Assembly (NCBI RefSeq): GCF_001307035.1
Contig: NZ_LKIU01000002.1
Coordinates: forward strand, 355,088 to 419,087
Reading direction: 5' to 3'
Origin: Arthrobacter sp. Edens01
Lineage (GTDB): Bacteria; Actinomycetota; Actinomycetes; Actinomycetales; Micrococcaceae
DNA length: 64,000 bases
Positions 9,303 to 17,585 of this stretch are shown piece after piece. The first letter of the stretch is position 1. The number at the start of each line of letters is the position of its first letter. The position numbers were made by a program, and so were the translations under genes. Under the pieces are notes generated by a model. That model was not told where the DNA came from and did not search any database. It was given only the letters and a program-made list of their open reading frames with translations.

Positions 9303-9345
9303 CCAGGGTGCGGTACCGTGAAATGGAACCCGTACCGCACCCTGG
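9303..9345 (+). promoter_or_regulatory. Perfect 14-bp hairpin overlapping the ribosome site of the DUF2797-like gene
   Basis: CCAGGGTGCGGTAC (9303-9316) is exactly complementary to GTACCGCACCCTGG (9332-9345), with a 15-base loop. The right arm runs into the GGAGG at 9343-9347 that serves the ATG at 9359. It may be the operon terminator of the M20 gene (no T-run follows), a protein-binding palindrome, or an RNA structure limiting ribosome access. Upstream, GGTGGCAG (9269-9276) can also pair with CTGCCACC near 9297-9304. Confidence 0.5.
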
Positions 9346-9358
9346 AGGCCTCCGCAGC

Positions 9359-10270
9359 ATGACCAGTTCCTTCTTTCTGTGCGGCGGCACCGCCTGGGAC
9401 GGCGACGGTGCATTCCTGCGCCTGGCCGAACCCGGGGGAGCAGCAGCGTTCCTCCGCCTCGCCCCGGGAACGGAGCTGCGTTTCAGGAACCGTTCCGAAG
9501 CCCGGCGCTACTGCCTGGGCTATGAACTGGTCCGGGAAGACGGCCGCACGTCCCACCCCTGTCCTGACCAGGCCTGCGCCGAACGCGGCTACCAGTGCCG
9601 GCGCTGCTTCTTCCAGGACGAGGGAAGGCTGGTTCACAACAGCCACCGCGGAGGTGACCTGCCGGCCGGACTTCGCAGCTTCCTTGCCCGCCCGCAGTGG
9701 CTCTACATCGCCACGTTTGCGGACGGCACCACGAAGGTCGGCACCGCAGCGGACCGGCGGAAGGTCCTGCGGCTGACCGAGCAGGGTGCCCTGGCCGCCC
9801 AGTATGTGGCCCGCGCAGACAACGGAATCCGCGTCCGGGTCCTGGAAGACACTCTCTCCTCGGCACTGGGACTTACCCAGGCGGTGCGTTCCGGCCACAA
9901 GTGCGCTGCCCTGTCCGCGCCGCTGCCCTCCGCGACCCTCGAGGCCATCAACGCCGGCCACGCCGATGCCGCCCGTACCGTGCTGTTTGATCTTGGACAG
10001 GACGGTTTTGAAGTGGTGAAGGAATCCTGGGGCCGTCCCCGGGAGTTCGATGCAGTGCTGCAGAACTACGGGGCGGGGGTGTATCCCCTTCCGCTCACGG
10101 CGGGAGAACACGGGCTGGTTCTGCGCGGCGTACTCGGCAGCACGGCGCTCGCAGGCACAGACGACGCCGGGCTCGACTTCCTCGCCGATCTCACCTCGCT
10201 GAAGGGGCAGCGGCTGGAACTGGGCGACTACTCGACCAGTCTTCCGGCCCTCCAGGAGCCGCTCTTCTGA
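9359..10270 (+). CDS. DUF2797-like zinc-ribbon protein
   Basis: A 303-residue soluble protein of unknown function. Residues about 60-90 contain a cysteine cluster (a Cys near HPCPDQ, then CAERGYQCRRC), which looks like a zinc-binding ribbon, followed by a conserved-looking domain (WLYIATFADGTTKVGTA) reminiscent of the DUF2797 family. The ATG at 9359 has GGAGG eight bases upstream; in-frame ATGs at 9269 and 9323 lack a ribosome site. The gene stands alone between the catabolic operon and the murB operon. DUF2797 assignment is from memory of the motif order, not a search, and no function is proposed. Confidence 0.65.
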   Translation: MTSSFFLCGGTAWDGDGAFLRLAEPGGAAAFLRLAPGTELRFRNRSEARRYCLGYELVREDGRTSHPCPDQACAERGYQCRRCFFQDEGRLVHNSHRGGDLPAGLRSFLARPQWLYIATFADGTTKVGTAADRRKVLRLTEQGALAAQYVARADNGIRVRVLEDTLSSALGLTQAVRSGHKCAALSAPLPSATLEAINAGHADAARTVLFDLGQDGFEVVKESWGRPREFDAVLQNYGAGVYPLPLTAGEHGLVLRGVLGSTALAGTDDAGLDFLADLTSLKGQRLELGDYSTSLPALQEPLF

Positions 10271-10326
10271 CCTGTGGTTCCCCTGCGCCTGGCTTGGCCG
10301 TTTCGGCGGGTCAGGTGCCCCGACTG

Positions 10327-10332
10327 TATTCT
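10327..10332 (+). promoter_or_regulatory. -10 element, leaderless start of the small membrane protein gene
   Basis: TATTCT lies exactly six bases before the ATG at 10339, placing the expected transcription start at or next to the A of the start codon. No Shine-Dalgarno sequence precedes the ATG. Confidence 0.45.
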
Positions 10333-10338
10333 GAAGCC

Positions 10339-10569
10339 ATGCTTAACACCCCCTGGGAAACCGGTTCTCCGCTCTACCGCCGCCTGGTTGTCATCGCCCT
10401 GTCGGTGACGGGCGCGGGAATCCTGATGGTCCTTCTGGGAGCCGTGACCAACCAGCAGATCATCATGTACCTGGCGCTGCCGGTGATCGTCGTGGGCATG
10501 AGCGCACACCTGAGCGGTATGGTGGTGCGAGCCCGCGACGCCAAACGCCGGATGAAGGACAACCAATGA
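10339..10569 (+). CDS. Small two-helix membrane protein
   Basis: A 76-residue protein with two hydrophobic stretches (LVVIALSVTGAGILMVLLGA and IIMYLALPVIVVGMSAHLSG) and a basic C-terminus (RARDAKRRMKDNQ), so both ends probably face the cytoplasm. No function is recognised. The start at 10339 is chosen over the upstream in-frame start at 10294 because a TATTCT -10 element stands six bases before it. Its stop overlaps the ATG of the HadA-like gene (ATGA), making it the first gene of an operon with two MaoC-fold hydratases and murB. Confidence 0.65.
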   Translation: MLNTPWETGSPLYRRLVVIALSVTGAGILMVLLGAVTNQQIIMYLALPVIVVGMSAHLSGMVVRARDAKRRMKDNQ

Positions 10570-11015
10570 GCATCAACACTGAATTGCAGGGCCGCCGGTA
10601 CCCGGCCACTGAGCCGTACCAGGTGGGCCGGGAGAAGATCCGTGAGTTCGCCCTGGCCGTGAAAGCGACCCACCCCGCACACTTCGACACCACGGCGGCG
10701 GAAAAGCTCGGCTACTCCGACGTCGTTGCTCCGCCGACCTTTGCGATCATTGTGGCGCAGCGCGCCGACGCGCAGCTGATCAATGATCCCGAAGCCCGCA
10801 TCGACTTTTCCCGTGTGGTCCACGCTGACCAGCGGTTCACCCACCACCGGCCGATTGTGGCCGGAGATGAGCTTCTTGCGGAGCTCCACGTGGACAGCAT
10901 CCGGGCGATGGGCGACGGCGCACTCATCACCACCCGCGCCGAAATAACCACCGTCGAGGGAGAAAAAGTCGCCACCACTCTCTCATCCATTCTCGTCCGC
11001 GGAGAGGGCCAGTAA
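10566..11015 (+). CDS. MaoC/FAS1-type dehydratase, HadA-like subunit
   Basis: A 149-residue hot-dog-fold protein resembling the substrate-binding subunit (HadA/Rv0635-like) of the heterodimeric (3R)-hydroxyacyl dehydratase. The N-terminal VGREKIREFALAVKATHP and central PTFAII segments are typical. It lacks the full hydratase-2 catalytic motif, which is carried by the next gene, two bases downstream; this split fits an obligate heterodimer. In mycobacteria the pair acts in FAS-II mycolate synthesis; in a mycolate-free relative the role is not established. The start overlaps the upstream stop as ATGA. Confidence 0.82.
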   Translation: MSINTELQGRRYPATEPYQVGREKIREFALAVKATHPAHFDTTAAEKLGYSDVVAPPTFAIIVAQRADAQLINDPEARIDFSRVVHADQRFTHHRPIVAGDELLAELHVDSIRAMGDGALITTRAEITTVEGEKVATTLSSILVRGEGQ

Positions 11016-11017
11016 CC

Positions 11018-11449
11018 GTGTCCATTGCACTCAGCGAACTTGTTGCCGGCCAGGAAATAGGCCGCACCACTGTTGAAATCAGCCGGGCGGACCTGGTCCG
11101 CTACGCCGGTGCTTCCGGAGACTTCAACCCGATCCACTGGAACGAACGGTTTGCCCGGTCCGTTGAGCTGCCCGGCGTCATTGCACACGGCATGTTCACC
11201 ATGGGTGCCGCCGTCCAGCTGGTCACCGACTGGATCGGGGATCCAGGGGCCGTCCTGGACTACCAGACCCGCTTTACCCGGCCCGTCACCGTGGAGGACG
11301 TCGATGACGCGCCCGGTGCCGTCGTCGAAATCACCGGCACCGTGGGCGCCCTGGACCCCGACAACTCAACCGCGCGGATCGACCTGACGGTCACGTTCAA
11401 CGGTCAGAAGGTGCTGGTCAAAGCACAGGCGGTTGTACGGGCCTGGTGA
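11018..11449 (+). CDS. MaoC-like (R)-specific enoyl hydratase, HadB-like catalytic subunit
   Basis: A 143-residue hot-dog protein with a complete hydratase-2 motif, SGDFNPIHWNERFA, containing the catalytic Asp and His, followed by GVIAHGMFTMG. It is the catalytic partner of the preceding HadA-like subunit and would hydrate or dehydrate (3R)-hydroxyacyl thioesters. It begins with GTG two bases after the HadA-like stop, and its own stop overlaps the GTG of murB (GTGA), so the three are translated together. The hadA-hadB arrangement next to secE-nusG is known from other actinobacteria; here secE lies 25 kb away. Confidence 0.85.
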   Translation: MSIALSELVAGQEIGRTTVEISRADLVRYAGASGDFNPIHWNERFARSVELPGVIAHGMFTMGAAVQLVTDWIGDPGAVLDYQTRFTRPVTVEDVDDAPGAVVEITGTVGALDPDNSTARIDLTVTFNGQKVLVKAQAVVRAW

Positions 11450-12528
11450 GCGCGCTGACCTCGATGCAGCTTGCATCGCTAACTACCTCACGGGTGGGCG
11501 GACCTGCCCGCCGCTACCTTAACGCTGAGACCCCGGATGAGCTCATCTCCATGGTCCGGGCAGCCGATGAAGCATCCGAACCGCTGCTGATTGTCGGCGG
11601 AGGATCAAACCTCCTTATTTCCGACGCGGGCTTCGACGGCGCCGTTGTACACGTGGGTAACCGCGGCATTGAGTTCCGGACCGGAGAAGGCGGCACCGCC
11701 GTCGTTGATGTCCAGGCCGGACATCCCTGGGACGAGCTGGTGGCGACTACCGTTGCTGAAGGCTACTCAGGCTTGGAGGCTCTCTCCGGAATACCGGGGC
11801 TGGCGGGTGCGACGCCGGTGCAGAACGTGGGTGCCTACGGGTCCGACGTCTCGCACAGCATCGTCTCCGTGCTGGCCTGGGACCGGCACGCCCGGGAGCG
11901 GCGGCGTTTTGGTGCCGCCGAGCTGGAGTTCGGGTACCGGGATTCACTGCTCAAGCGCACCACGGTTAACGGCTCGCCGCGCTACGTAGTCCTGTCCGTT
12001 CAGTTCGCCCTGGCCCGGGGAAGTGCCAGCGCGCCGGTGCGGTACGCCGAACTCGCCCGGGCACTTGGCGTCGAAGTGGGAGAGAGCGCCGACACCGCCG
12101 ACGTCCGGCGTGAAGTGCTCCGCCTGCGGGCCGGGAAGGGCATGGTCCTGAACCCGGAGGACCCTGACACTTTCAGCACCGGATCGTTTTTCACCAACCC
12201 AATCCTTCCCGCCCCGGATGCCGACCGGCTGCCTGCAGACGCTCCGCGCTATCCGGTTGCCGAACCGGGGATGGTCAAGCTCAGCGCTGCCTGGCTGATT
12301 GAGCATGCCGGGTTTACCAAGGGCTTCGGACTTCCCGGAACAGCAGGTGCCGGCCTCGCCGGAGGCCGGGCTTCACTGTCTTCAAAGCACACCCTTGCAG
12401 TCACCAACCGCGGGTCGGCCTCGGCAGAGGACCTGCTGGCCGTGGCACGGGCGGTGGCCGACGGCGTCGAGCAGGCTTTTGGAATCCGGCTCCGGCCGGA
12501 GCCGCTGCTGATCAACTGCGCGCTGTAG
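11446..12528 (+). CDS. murB: UDP-N-acetylenolpyruvoylglucosamine reductase
   Basis: MurB reduces the enolpyruvyl group of UDP-GlcNAc-enolpyruvate to form UDP-MurNAc, using FAD and NADPH in the cytoplasmic stage of peptidoglycan synthesis. The 360-residue protein shows the FAD-binding segment (LLIVGGGSNLLI), the GLEALSGIPGLAGATPVQNVGAYG region and the proton-donor serine in STGSFFTNP. The start is a GTG overlapping the upstream stop. It is the last gene of the operon, and a strong palindromic terminator follows 22 bases after the stop. Confidence 0.95.
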   Translation: MSALTSMQLASLTTSRVGGPARRYLNAETPDELISMVRAADEASEPLLIVGGGSNLLISDAGFDGAVVHVGNRGIEFRTGEGGTAVVDVQAGHPWDELVATTVAEGYSGLEALSGIPGLAGATPVQNVGAYGSDVSHSIVSVLAWDRHARERRRFGAAELEFGYRDSLLKRTTVNGSPRYVVLSVQFALARGSASAPVRYAELARALGVEVGESADTADVRREVLRLRAGKGMVLNPEDPDTFSTGSFFTNPILPAPDADRLPADAPRYPVAEPGMVKLSAAWLIEHAGFTKGFGLPGTAGAGLAGGRASLSSKHTLAVTNRGSASAEDLLAVARAVADGVEQAFGIRLRPEPLLINCAL

Positions 12529-12550
12529 CAGCCGCCTAACCACCGAGATT

Positions 12551-12592
12551 ACAGAAACTGCCCGTCTGGAGCTCCAAACGGGCAGTTTCTGT
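12551..12592. terminator. Terminator downstream of murB
   Basis: ACAGAAACTGCCCGT (12551-12565) pairs perfectly over 15 bases with ACGGGCAGTTTCTGT (12578-12592), with a 12-base loop. The outer A/T-rich part of the stem gives partial T-runs on either strand. Confidence 0.8.
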
Positions 12593-12621
12593 CATTTCGG
12601 GGTGTCCGGATACGGGCAGGA

Positions 12622-12651
12622 TTGTGCTTAGGGATTCTAATACTTAGAATC
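12622..12651 (+). promoter_or_regulatory. marR promoter overlapped by a palindromic operator
   Basis: A -35-like TTGTGC (12622-12627) and a -10 TAGAAT (12645-12650) are 17 bases apart. The palindrome GATTCTAA-TAC-TTAGAATC (12633-12651) covers the spacer and the -10. The ATG of the MarR gene lies eight bases after the -10 with no ribosome site, so the message is probably leaderless. A regulator bound to the palindrome would block its own promoter. Confidence 0.6.
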
Positions 12652-12658
12652 TTTAACT

Positions 12659-13153
12659 ATGAGTTTCGATGACTCCCTGCAACTGTCCCGGCAGCTGCGC
12701 CCCATGCTGCCCCGGCTCTACCACCTCAGCCGCCGCCGCATCCCGGGCTGGGACCTGACGGGCTCCCAGTCCTCGGCTATGGCCACGCTCGTAGACAGAG
12801 GTCCGCTGCGCATGGGAGAGCTCGCGGCCCTCGAAGGCGTTCAGCTGCCCTCGGCCACCTCCGTGGTGAACGGCCTCGTCAAACTGGGCCTGGTGGAACG
12901 TCGGGCCGACCCCGCTGACCGGCGGGCCGTCGTCATTGACCTGACCGCGAAGGGCCGCCGCCAGGTAGACCAGCTCGTGGAGCGCCGCAACCATTCTTTT
13001 GCGCTGCTGCTGGAACGGCTTCCGGCCCAGGACCGCAGGCTGCTTCAGGACGCGTTGCCGGCTGTTGAACGGCTCCTGTCCATGGGGCCTGCCCCCGAAA
13101 ACACCCCGGATCCCGAGGCCCGAAATACTGCCGGCGCCCCCGCCGCCGACTAA
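12659..13153 (+). CDS. MarR-family transcriptional regulator
   Basis: A 164-residue winged-helix regulator. The recognition region LEGVQLPSATSVVNGLVKLGLVERR and the wing with DPADRRAVVIDLTAKG (about residues 60-100) are typical MarR features. The C-terminal helix would mediate dimerisation. It is followed after 30 bases by an MFS exporter on the same strand, the usual arrangement for a repressor relieved by an exported small molecule. A palindrome overlapping the promoter immediately upstream supports autorepression. The ligand is unknown. Confidence 0.88.
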   Translation: MSFDDSLQLSRQLRPMLPRLYHLSRRRIPGWDLTGSQSSAMATLVDRGPLRMGELAALEGVQLPSATSVVNGLVKLGLVERRADPADRRAVVIDLTAKGRRQVDQLVERRNHSFALLLERLPAQDRRLLQDALPAVERLLSMGPAPENTPDPEARNTAGAPAAD

Positions 13154-13183
13154 AAAGACATTCTCCGAAAGGCACCACAACCA

Positions 13184-14425
13184 ATGACTAAAGCTGCAGC
13201 CGTGCGGGAGGCTCCCGCACATCCACGGCTCGCGGATGCGCTGAGCGGACAGCCGAAAACTGTCTGGGTCACGGCATTCGCCGCAGTAATCGCGTTTATG
13301 GGCATTGGCCTGGTTGACCCGATTCTGAACACCATCACCGAGGACCTGGGTGCGTCCCCCACGGAAACCACCCTCCTTTTCGGCTCCTATCTAGGCGTCC
13401 AGGTCCTCGCCATGCTGCTGACCGGCGTGATGTCCTACCGCTTCGGCGCCAAGCGCACGCTTGTGGCCGGGCTTGTGCTCATTGTGCTCGCTGCAGGGGC
13501 CTGCTCTCTGGCGAACAGCATTGAGACACTCGTGTGGCTGAGGGCAGTCTGGGGGCTGGGCAACGCCTTCTTCATCGCCACGGCACTCTCTGTCATCGTT
13601 GGCGCCGCAGCCGGCGGACAGGCCGGAGCCATCTTGCTGTATGAGGCAGCACTGGGTGTCGGCCTCGCTGTAGGGCCGCTTCTGGGCGCTGCCCTGGGCA
13701 CCATCTCCTGGCGCGGTCCGTTCGCCGGAACGGCCGTGCTGATGGCCATCGGCGTGATCCTGTGCTCAGCCATGCTGGCCAAGGACAAAGGCAGGACGCA
13801 GCGGCAGAAAATCCGCCTGGTTGATCCGATCCTGGCGCTGCGCAACCGGAACCTGCTGATGACATCCCTCGGTTCGGCGTTCTACACCGCTGCGTTCTTC
13901 TCGATTATTGCCTGGTCGCCGTTTGTGCTGGAAGAAGGTGCCTTCTTCGTTGGCTTTGTCTTCTTCGGCTGGGGCCTGTGCGTGGCGGTCTCATCAGTGG
14001 TGCTGGCACCGAAGGTGGCCGGCTGGTTCGGTGAGCGCGGGGGAGCGGTGATTACGGTGCTCATCTACGCACTGGTGCTGCTGGGCATGGCTGCCGGAAA
14101 CAAGACCGTGGTGGTGATCGGGATCGTTGTCTCAGGCATCTTCTCCGGCATCCTGAACACCCTTTTCACCGGCACCGCGATGAGCTCGGGTACGGGACCG
14201 CGAGCGGTGAACAGCGCCGGCTACAACTTCCTGCGCTGGTTCGGCGGAGCTGTCTCGGCCATCCTGGTGGGCCACATCGCGCAGTGGCTGGGTATGCGCG
14301 CACCGTTCTGGGTCGGAGCCATCTGCTGTGCCGTAGCTGCGGGACTGCTGCTCCTGCGCGGCGGTGCCGGCGATCCGGAACCGCACGCGGTACCGGAGGA
14401 AGCTGCGGCCGTCGGCGCCGACTAG
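13184..14425 (+). CDS. MFS exporter
   Basis: A 413-residue protein with about twelve membrane helices. It has the drug:H+ antiporter-like features GIGLVDPILNTI in helix 1 and the cytoplasmic loop YRFGAKRTLVAGL after helix 2 (motif A-like). It probably exports a toxic or signalling compound. It is 30 bases downstream of the MarR gene and very likely under its control. AAAGG in front of the ATG is a modest ribosome site. It ends just before a long palindromic repeat that separates it from the convergent asd gene. Confidence 0.85.
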   Translation: MTKAAAVREAPAHPRLADALSGQPKTVWVTAFAAVIAFMGIGLVDPILNTITEDLGASPTETTLLFGSYLGVQVLAMLLTGVMSYRFGAKRTLVAGLVLIVLAAGACSLANSIETLVWLRAVWGLGNAFFIATALSVIVGAAAGGQAGAILLYEAALGVGLAVGPLLGAALGTISWRGPFAGTAVLMAIGVILCSAMLAKDKGRTQRQKIRLVDPILALRNRNLLMTSLGSAFYTAAFFSIIAWSPFVLEEGAFFVGFVFFGWGLCVAVSSVVLAPKVAGWFGERGGAVITVLIYALVLLGMAAGNKTVVVIGIVVSGIFSGILNTLFTGTAMSSGTGPRAVNSAGYNFLRWFGGAVSAILVGHIAQWLGMRAPFWVGAICCAVAAGLLLLRGGAGDPEPHAVPEEAAAVGAD

Positions 14426-14460
14426 CGCGCCGCCGTGGGGACGTCCGTCCCCCCAACCAG

Positions 14461-14516
14461 CGAGAGGCCACTTACGGCTCTTTCCAGGCGTGAAAAGAGC
14501 TGCAACTGGCCTCTCG
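14461..14516. repeat. Long palindromic intergenic repeat, copy 1
   Basis: The left arm (14461-14483, beginning CGAGAGGCCACTTACGGC) pairs with the right arm (14494-14516, ending CAACTGGCCTCTCG) over 23 positions with three imperfect pairs. It lies between the convergent ends of the MFS gene and asd. A related element occurs at 19394-19447, sharing GAGAGG-CA-TT-CGGCTCTT on the left and GCAACTGGCCTCTC on the right. It may serve as a bidirectional terminator, but there is no T-run. Confidence 0.75.
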
Positions 14517-14534
14517 ATGAGGGGAAGCTGGAAC

Positions 14535-15680
14535 CTAGAGGTTGCCGGTCGCGATGCGCAGCATCCGGCGCAGCGGCTCGGCTGCACCCCAGAGCAGCTG
14601 GTCGCCGATGGTGAACGCGCTGATGTACTCCGGGCCCATTTCGAGCTTGCGGATACGGCCCACGGGGATATCCAGCGTGCCGGTCACGGCCACGGGGGTG
14701 AGCTGCTCCATGGTGGCTTCCTTGGTATTCGGAACCACCTTGGCCCACTCGTTGTCTGCGTCGATGATCCGCTCGATCTCTGCGACGGACAGATCCTCGG
14801 TGAGCTTCAGGGTCAGTGCCTGGGAATGTGAGCGCATGGCGCCGATACGGACGCAGAGACCGTCGAAGGGGATGCGGGCCGCGTCAACGGTGTGGCGGCC
14901 GAGGATCTTGTTGGTCTCCGCGCCGCCCTTCCACTCTTCCTTGGACTGCCCGTTGCCCAGGTCGGCGTCGATCCACGGAATCACGGAGCCGGCCAGCGGT
15001 ACGCCGAACTGGGAGGAATCCATGGACGGATCCTTCTGCTGGGCCAGCACTGCGCGGTCGATTTCCAGGATGGCCGACGCCGGATCGGCCAGGTTCGAAG
15101 CCACGGCGGAGTTCAGCGCGCCGAACTGGTTGAGCAGTTCGCGCATGTGCCGGGCGCCGCCGCCGGAGGCTGCCTGGTAGGTCATGGACGTGCCCCACTC
15201 AACGAGGCCGTTGCGGAACAATCCGCCCAGGCCCATGAGCATGCAGGACACGGTGCAGTTGCCGCCCACGAAGTTCTTCACGCCGCGGGCCAGGCCGGCG
15301 TCGATGACGTCCCGGTTGACCGGGTCCAGCACGATGATGGCGCTGTCATCCATGCGCAGCGTCGACGCAGCATCGATCCACAGGCCGTCCCAGCCGGCGT
15401 CGCGCAGCTTGGGGTAGACCTCGGAGGTGTAGTCGCCGCCCTGGGTGGTGACAATAATCGGCAGCTTGGCCAGCGTCTCAATGTCATAGGCGTCCTGCAG
15501 GGCGCCGGCACCTTCAGCGAAGGACGGCGCTGCGCCGCCCGCGTTGGAGGTTGAGAAGAAGACGGGGTTGATCAGGTCGAAATCGCCTTCGTCCTGCATG
15601 CGCTGCATCAGGACGGAACCGACCATGCCCCGCCAGCCGACGAAGCCCGCGGTGGGAACAGAAGAAGCTGCTGAAGTCAT
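14535..15680 (-). CDS. asd: Aspartate-semialdehyde dehydrogenase
   Basis: Asd reduces beta-aspartyl phosphate to aspartate semialdehyde with NADPH, the branch point to lysine, diaminopimelate, threonine and methionine. The 381-residue protein matches the longer proteobacterial-type Asd. It shows the nucleotide-binding [17 protein letters not shown] at residue 13, the catalytic cysteine in [12 protein letters not shown], and [14 protein letters not shown]. The ATG lies six bases after a TAGACT -10 element, suggesting a leaderless message. No aspartate kinase gene is adjacent. It lies 24 bases downstream of the dihydrofolate reductase gene, so read-through from that operon is also possible. Confidence 0.95.
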   Translation of the reverse strand: MTSAASSVPTAGFVGWRGMVGSVLMQRMQDEGDFDLINPVFFSTSNAGGAAPSFAEGAGALQDAYDIETLAKLPIIVTTQGGDYTSEVYPKLRDAGWDGLWIDAASTLRMDDSAIIVLDPVNRDVIDAGLARGVKNFVGGNCTVSCMLMGLGGLFRNGLVEWGTSMTYQAASGGGARHMRELLNQFGALNSAVASNLADPASAILEIDRAVLAQQKDPSMDSSQFGVPLAGSVIPWIDADLGNGQSKEEWKGGAETNKILGRHTVDAARIPFDGLCVRIGAMRSHSQALTLKLTEDLSVAEIERIIDADNEWAKVVPNTKEATMEQLTPVAVTGTLDIPVGRIRKLEMGPEYISAFTIGDQLLWGAAEPLRRMLRIATGNL

Positions 15681-15686
15681 GCCTTC

Positions 15687-15692
15687 AGTCTA
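15687..15692 (-). promoter_or_regulatory. -10 element, leaderless start of asd
   Basis: TAGACT on the minus strand lies exactly six bases before the asd ATG, within the 24-base gap after the dihydrofolate reductase stop. The intervening GAAGGC is too close to the start to act as a normal ribosome site. Confidence 0.5.
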
Positions 15693-15704
15693 GGGCAGCC
15701 GCTC

Positions 15705-16367
15705 TCAGCCGTCCTGCTCGGTTACGTTCCGGTTCCGGGTCCACAGTGCGAACCGGTACTGCAGGCCGTTCGCGGACGTGTACCAGTCCTGGGCAGGGCT
15801 GACGCCGCTGAACGTCCAGTCTGACCCAAGATGAGGGGCATAGCTGTCGCCCTCGGTCTCGGTATTGATCACTGTGACAACCGCAATGTCTGCCAGCGGT
15901 TCGGCCGCGGCATACACCTGCGATCCTCCAACGACCCAGATTCGGCTGCTGCCCTCACTGCCTTCAGCGGCTTCCAGCGCAGCTTCCAGGGACGGCACGA
16001 CGACGGCGCCCGTCGGTTCCAGCTCGGCGGCCAGACCCTCGCGGGAGGAGATCACGATGTTCTTGCGGCCAGGCAGTGGCCGGAACGCCTCCGGGAAGGA
16101 CTCCCAGGTGCGCCGGCCCATGATGACGGGGTGGCCAAGCGTGCTGGCTTTGAAATGGGCAAGGTCCTCCGGCAGGTGCCAGGGCATACCGCCGTCCTTG
16201 CCGATCACGCCGTCGGTGGTCTGCGCCCAGATCATTCCAACGAGCGGCACGCCGGTGTTCCCGTAGCCCCGGGCTGCCAGGGCGTCGTCGAGTTCCAGCC
16301 CCTCTTCGCCGGCGCGGCCGACGGGGTAATAGCGGGTTGAATCTGCGAACCTGTTCGATTCAGTCAA
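15705..16367 (-). CDS. folA: Dihydrofolate reductase with N-terminal extension
   Basis: It reduces dihydrofolate to tetrahydrofolate with NADPH, regenerating the cofactor oxidised by ThyA. The core starts at MIWAQTTDGVIGKDGGMPWH (W-A active-site loop) and has the NADPH-binding PVIMGRRTWESF segment. The best start is a TTG at 16367, 13 bases after the thyA stop with AAGGG in front, giving 220 residues: about 45 more than a standard reductase. The extension (ADSTRYYPVGRAGEEG) may simply be a lineage feature; a later start at the core methionine cannot be excluded. It follows thyA in the same operon. Confidence 0.9.
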   Translation of the reverse strand: MTESNRFADSTRYYPVGRAGEEGLELDDALAARGYGNTGVPLVGMIWAQTTDGVIGKDGGMPWHLPEDLAHFKASTLGHPVIMGRRTWESFPEAFRPLPGRKNIVISSREGLAAELEPTGAVVVPSLEAALEAAEGSEGSSRIWVVGGSQVYAAAEPLADIAVVTVINTETEGDSYAPHLGSDWTFSGVSPAQDWYTSANGLQYRFALWTRNRNVTEQDG

Positions 16368-16380
16368 GACGGGTGCCCTT

Positions 16381-17187
16381 TCACACGGCGATAGGTGCCT
16401 TGATGCCGGGGTGGTGCTGGTAGTCCAGGACCTCGAAGTCATCAAGCTCGTAGTCGAAGATGCTGTCAGGCTTCCGCCTCAGCCGCAGTTTAGGATACGG
16501 GAACGGCGAGCGGGACAGCTGTTCTGTGACCTGGTCCAGGTGGTTGTCGTAGATATGCACGTCGCCGCCGGTCCAGACGAACTCGCCCGGCTCCAGGCCC
16601 ACCTGCTGCGCCACCATCAGTGTGAGCAGCGCGTAGGAAGCGATGTTGAACGGGACGCCCAGGAAGGTGTCCGCCGAACGCTGGTAGAGCTGGCAGGAGA
16701 GTTTGCCGTCCGCCACGTAGAACTGGAACATGGCGTGGCAGGGCGGCAGGGCCATGTTCTCTACCTCTGCGGGGTTCCAGGCCGTGACGATGTGACGCCG
16801 AGAGTCCGGGTTGTTCTTCAGGCCATCGATGAGCTTGGCAATCTGGTCGATCTGGCCCCCGTCCGGAGTAGGCCAGGAGCGCCACTGGACGCCGTAAACC
16901 GGGCCCAGCTCGCCGTCGTCGTCCGCCCATTCGTCCCAGATGGTGACGCCGCGTTCCTGCAGCCAGCGCACATTCGACTCCCCGCGCAGGAACCACAGCA
17001 GCTCCAGGGCAACGGACTTGAAATGCACCCGCTTGGTGGTGATCAGCGGGAAGGATTCGCTGAGGTCAAAGCGCATCTGCCGGCCGAAGACACTGCGCGT
17101 TCCGGTGCCCGTGCGGTCGGATTTTGGGGTGCCGTGCGCCAGGATGTCGCGGAGCAGGTCTTCGTACGGTGTGGGAATCGTGGTCAC
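16381..17187 (-). CDS. thyA: Thymidylate synthase
   Basis: ThyA methylates dUMP to dTMP using methylene-tetrahydrofolate. The 268-residue length is normal. The nucleophilic cysteine is in [13 protein letters not shown], and [19 protein letters not shown] provides dUMP and phosphate contacts. The GTG start overlaps the stop of the GntR gene (GTGA), showing coupling to the upstream genes. A TAGACT -10 also stands exactly six bases before the GTG, so thyA and folA could have a promoter of their own inside the GntR gene. Confidence 0.96.
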   Translation of the reverse strand: MTTIPTPYEDLLRDILAHGTPKSDRTGTGTRSVFGRQMRFDLSESFPLITTKRVHFKSVALELLWFLRGESNVRWLQERGVTIWDEWADDDGELGPVYGVQWRSWPTPDGGQIDQIAKLIDGLKNNPDSRRHIVTAWNPAEVENMALPPCHAMFQFYVADGKLSCQLYQRSADTFLGVPFNIASYALLTLMVAQQVGLEPGEFVWTGGDVHIYDNHLDQVTEQLSRSPFPYPKLRLRRKPDSIFDYELDDFEVLDYQHHPGIKAPIAV

Positions 17188-17585
17188 GGCTCCAGTCTAG
17201 TGGGGCGGGCCAGGGCTGAAGCCAGCAGGCTGTGCACAACGGCGTCGCTGAGTCCGTGCCTGCGTGCAGTTTCGGCAAGCTGCCCGACGGCGGCGCGTAC
17301 CTCGTCCGGAGCAGCATCCGGTTCGGCGGCGGGCGGGGCAGCGCGCTGCGCTATGACCGTGCCTCGGCGGCGCAGGGCGGTGACGGTTCCCTCGGCTTCG
17401 AGTTCCTTGTAGGCCCGGGCCACCGTCCCCGGGGCTACACCAAGGTCAGCGGCCAGCATGCGGATGGTGGGCAGCCGGTCTCCCACCGCAAGGGTGCCGG
17501 TGGACGCAAGCGTGCTCACCTGTGAACGGATCTGCTCGTAGGGAGGTACAGGGGAGGCCAGGTCGACCCGGATCTGGGCGCTCAT
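17184..17585 (-). CDS. GntR-family regulator, YtrA-like short form
   Basis: A 133-residue GntR protein. Residues 8-75 form the winged helix ([15 protein letters not shown] through [16 protein letters not shown] and a basic wing); the C-terminal part is only about 55 residues, as in the YtrA subfamily that lacks a large effector domain. YtrA-type genes usually control an adjacent membrane transporter, which matches the membrane protein immediately upstream (the ATG here overlaps its stop, ATGA). Its stop in turn overlaps the thyA start. The effector is unknown. Confidence 0.85.
   Translation of the reverse strand: MSAQIRVDLASPVPPYEQIRSQVSTLASTGTLAVGDRLPTIRMLAADLGVAPGTVARAYKELEAEGTVTALRRRGTVIAQRAAPPAAEPDAAPDEVRAAVGQLAETARRHGLSDAVVHSLLASALARPTRLEP
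17194..17199 (-). promoter_or_regulatory. Possible internal -10 element for thyA
   Basis: TAGACT on the minus strand is six bases before the thyA GTG, the same geometry as at asd. It lies inside the 3' end of the GntR gene. GGAG lies between the two but is too close for an ordinary ribosome site. Confidence 0.4.
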
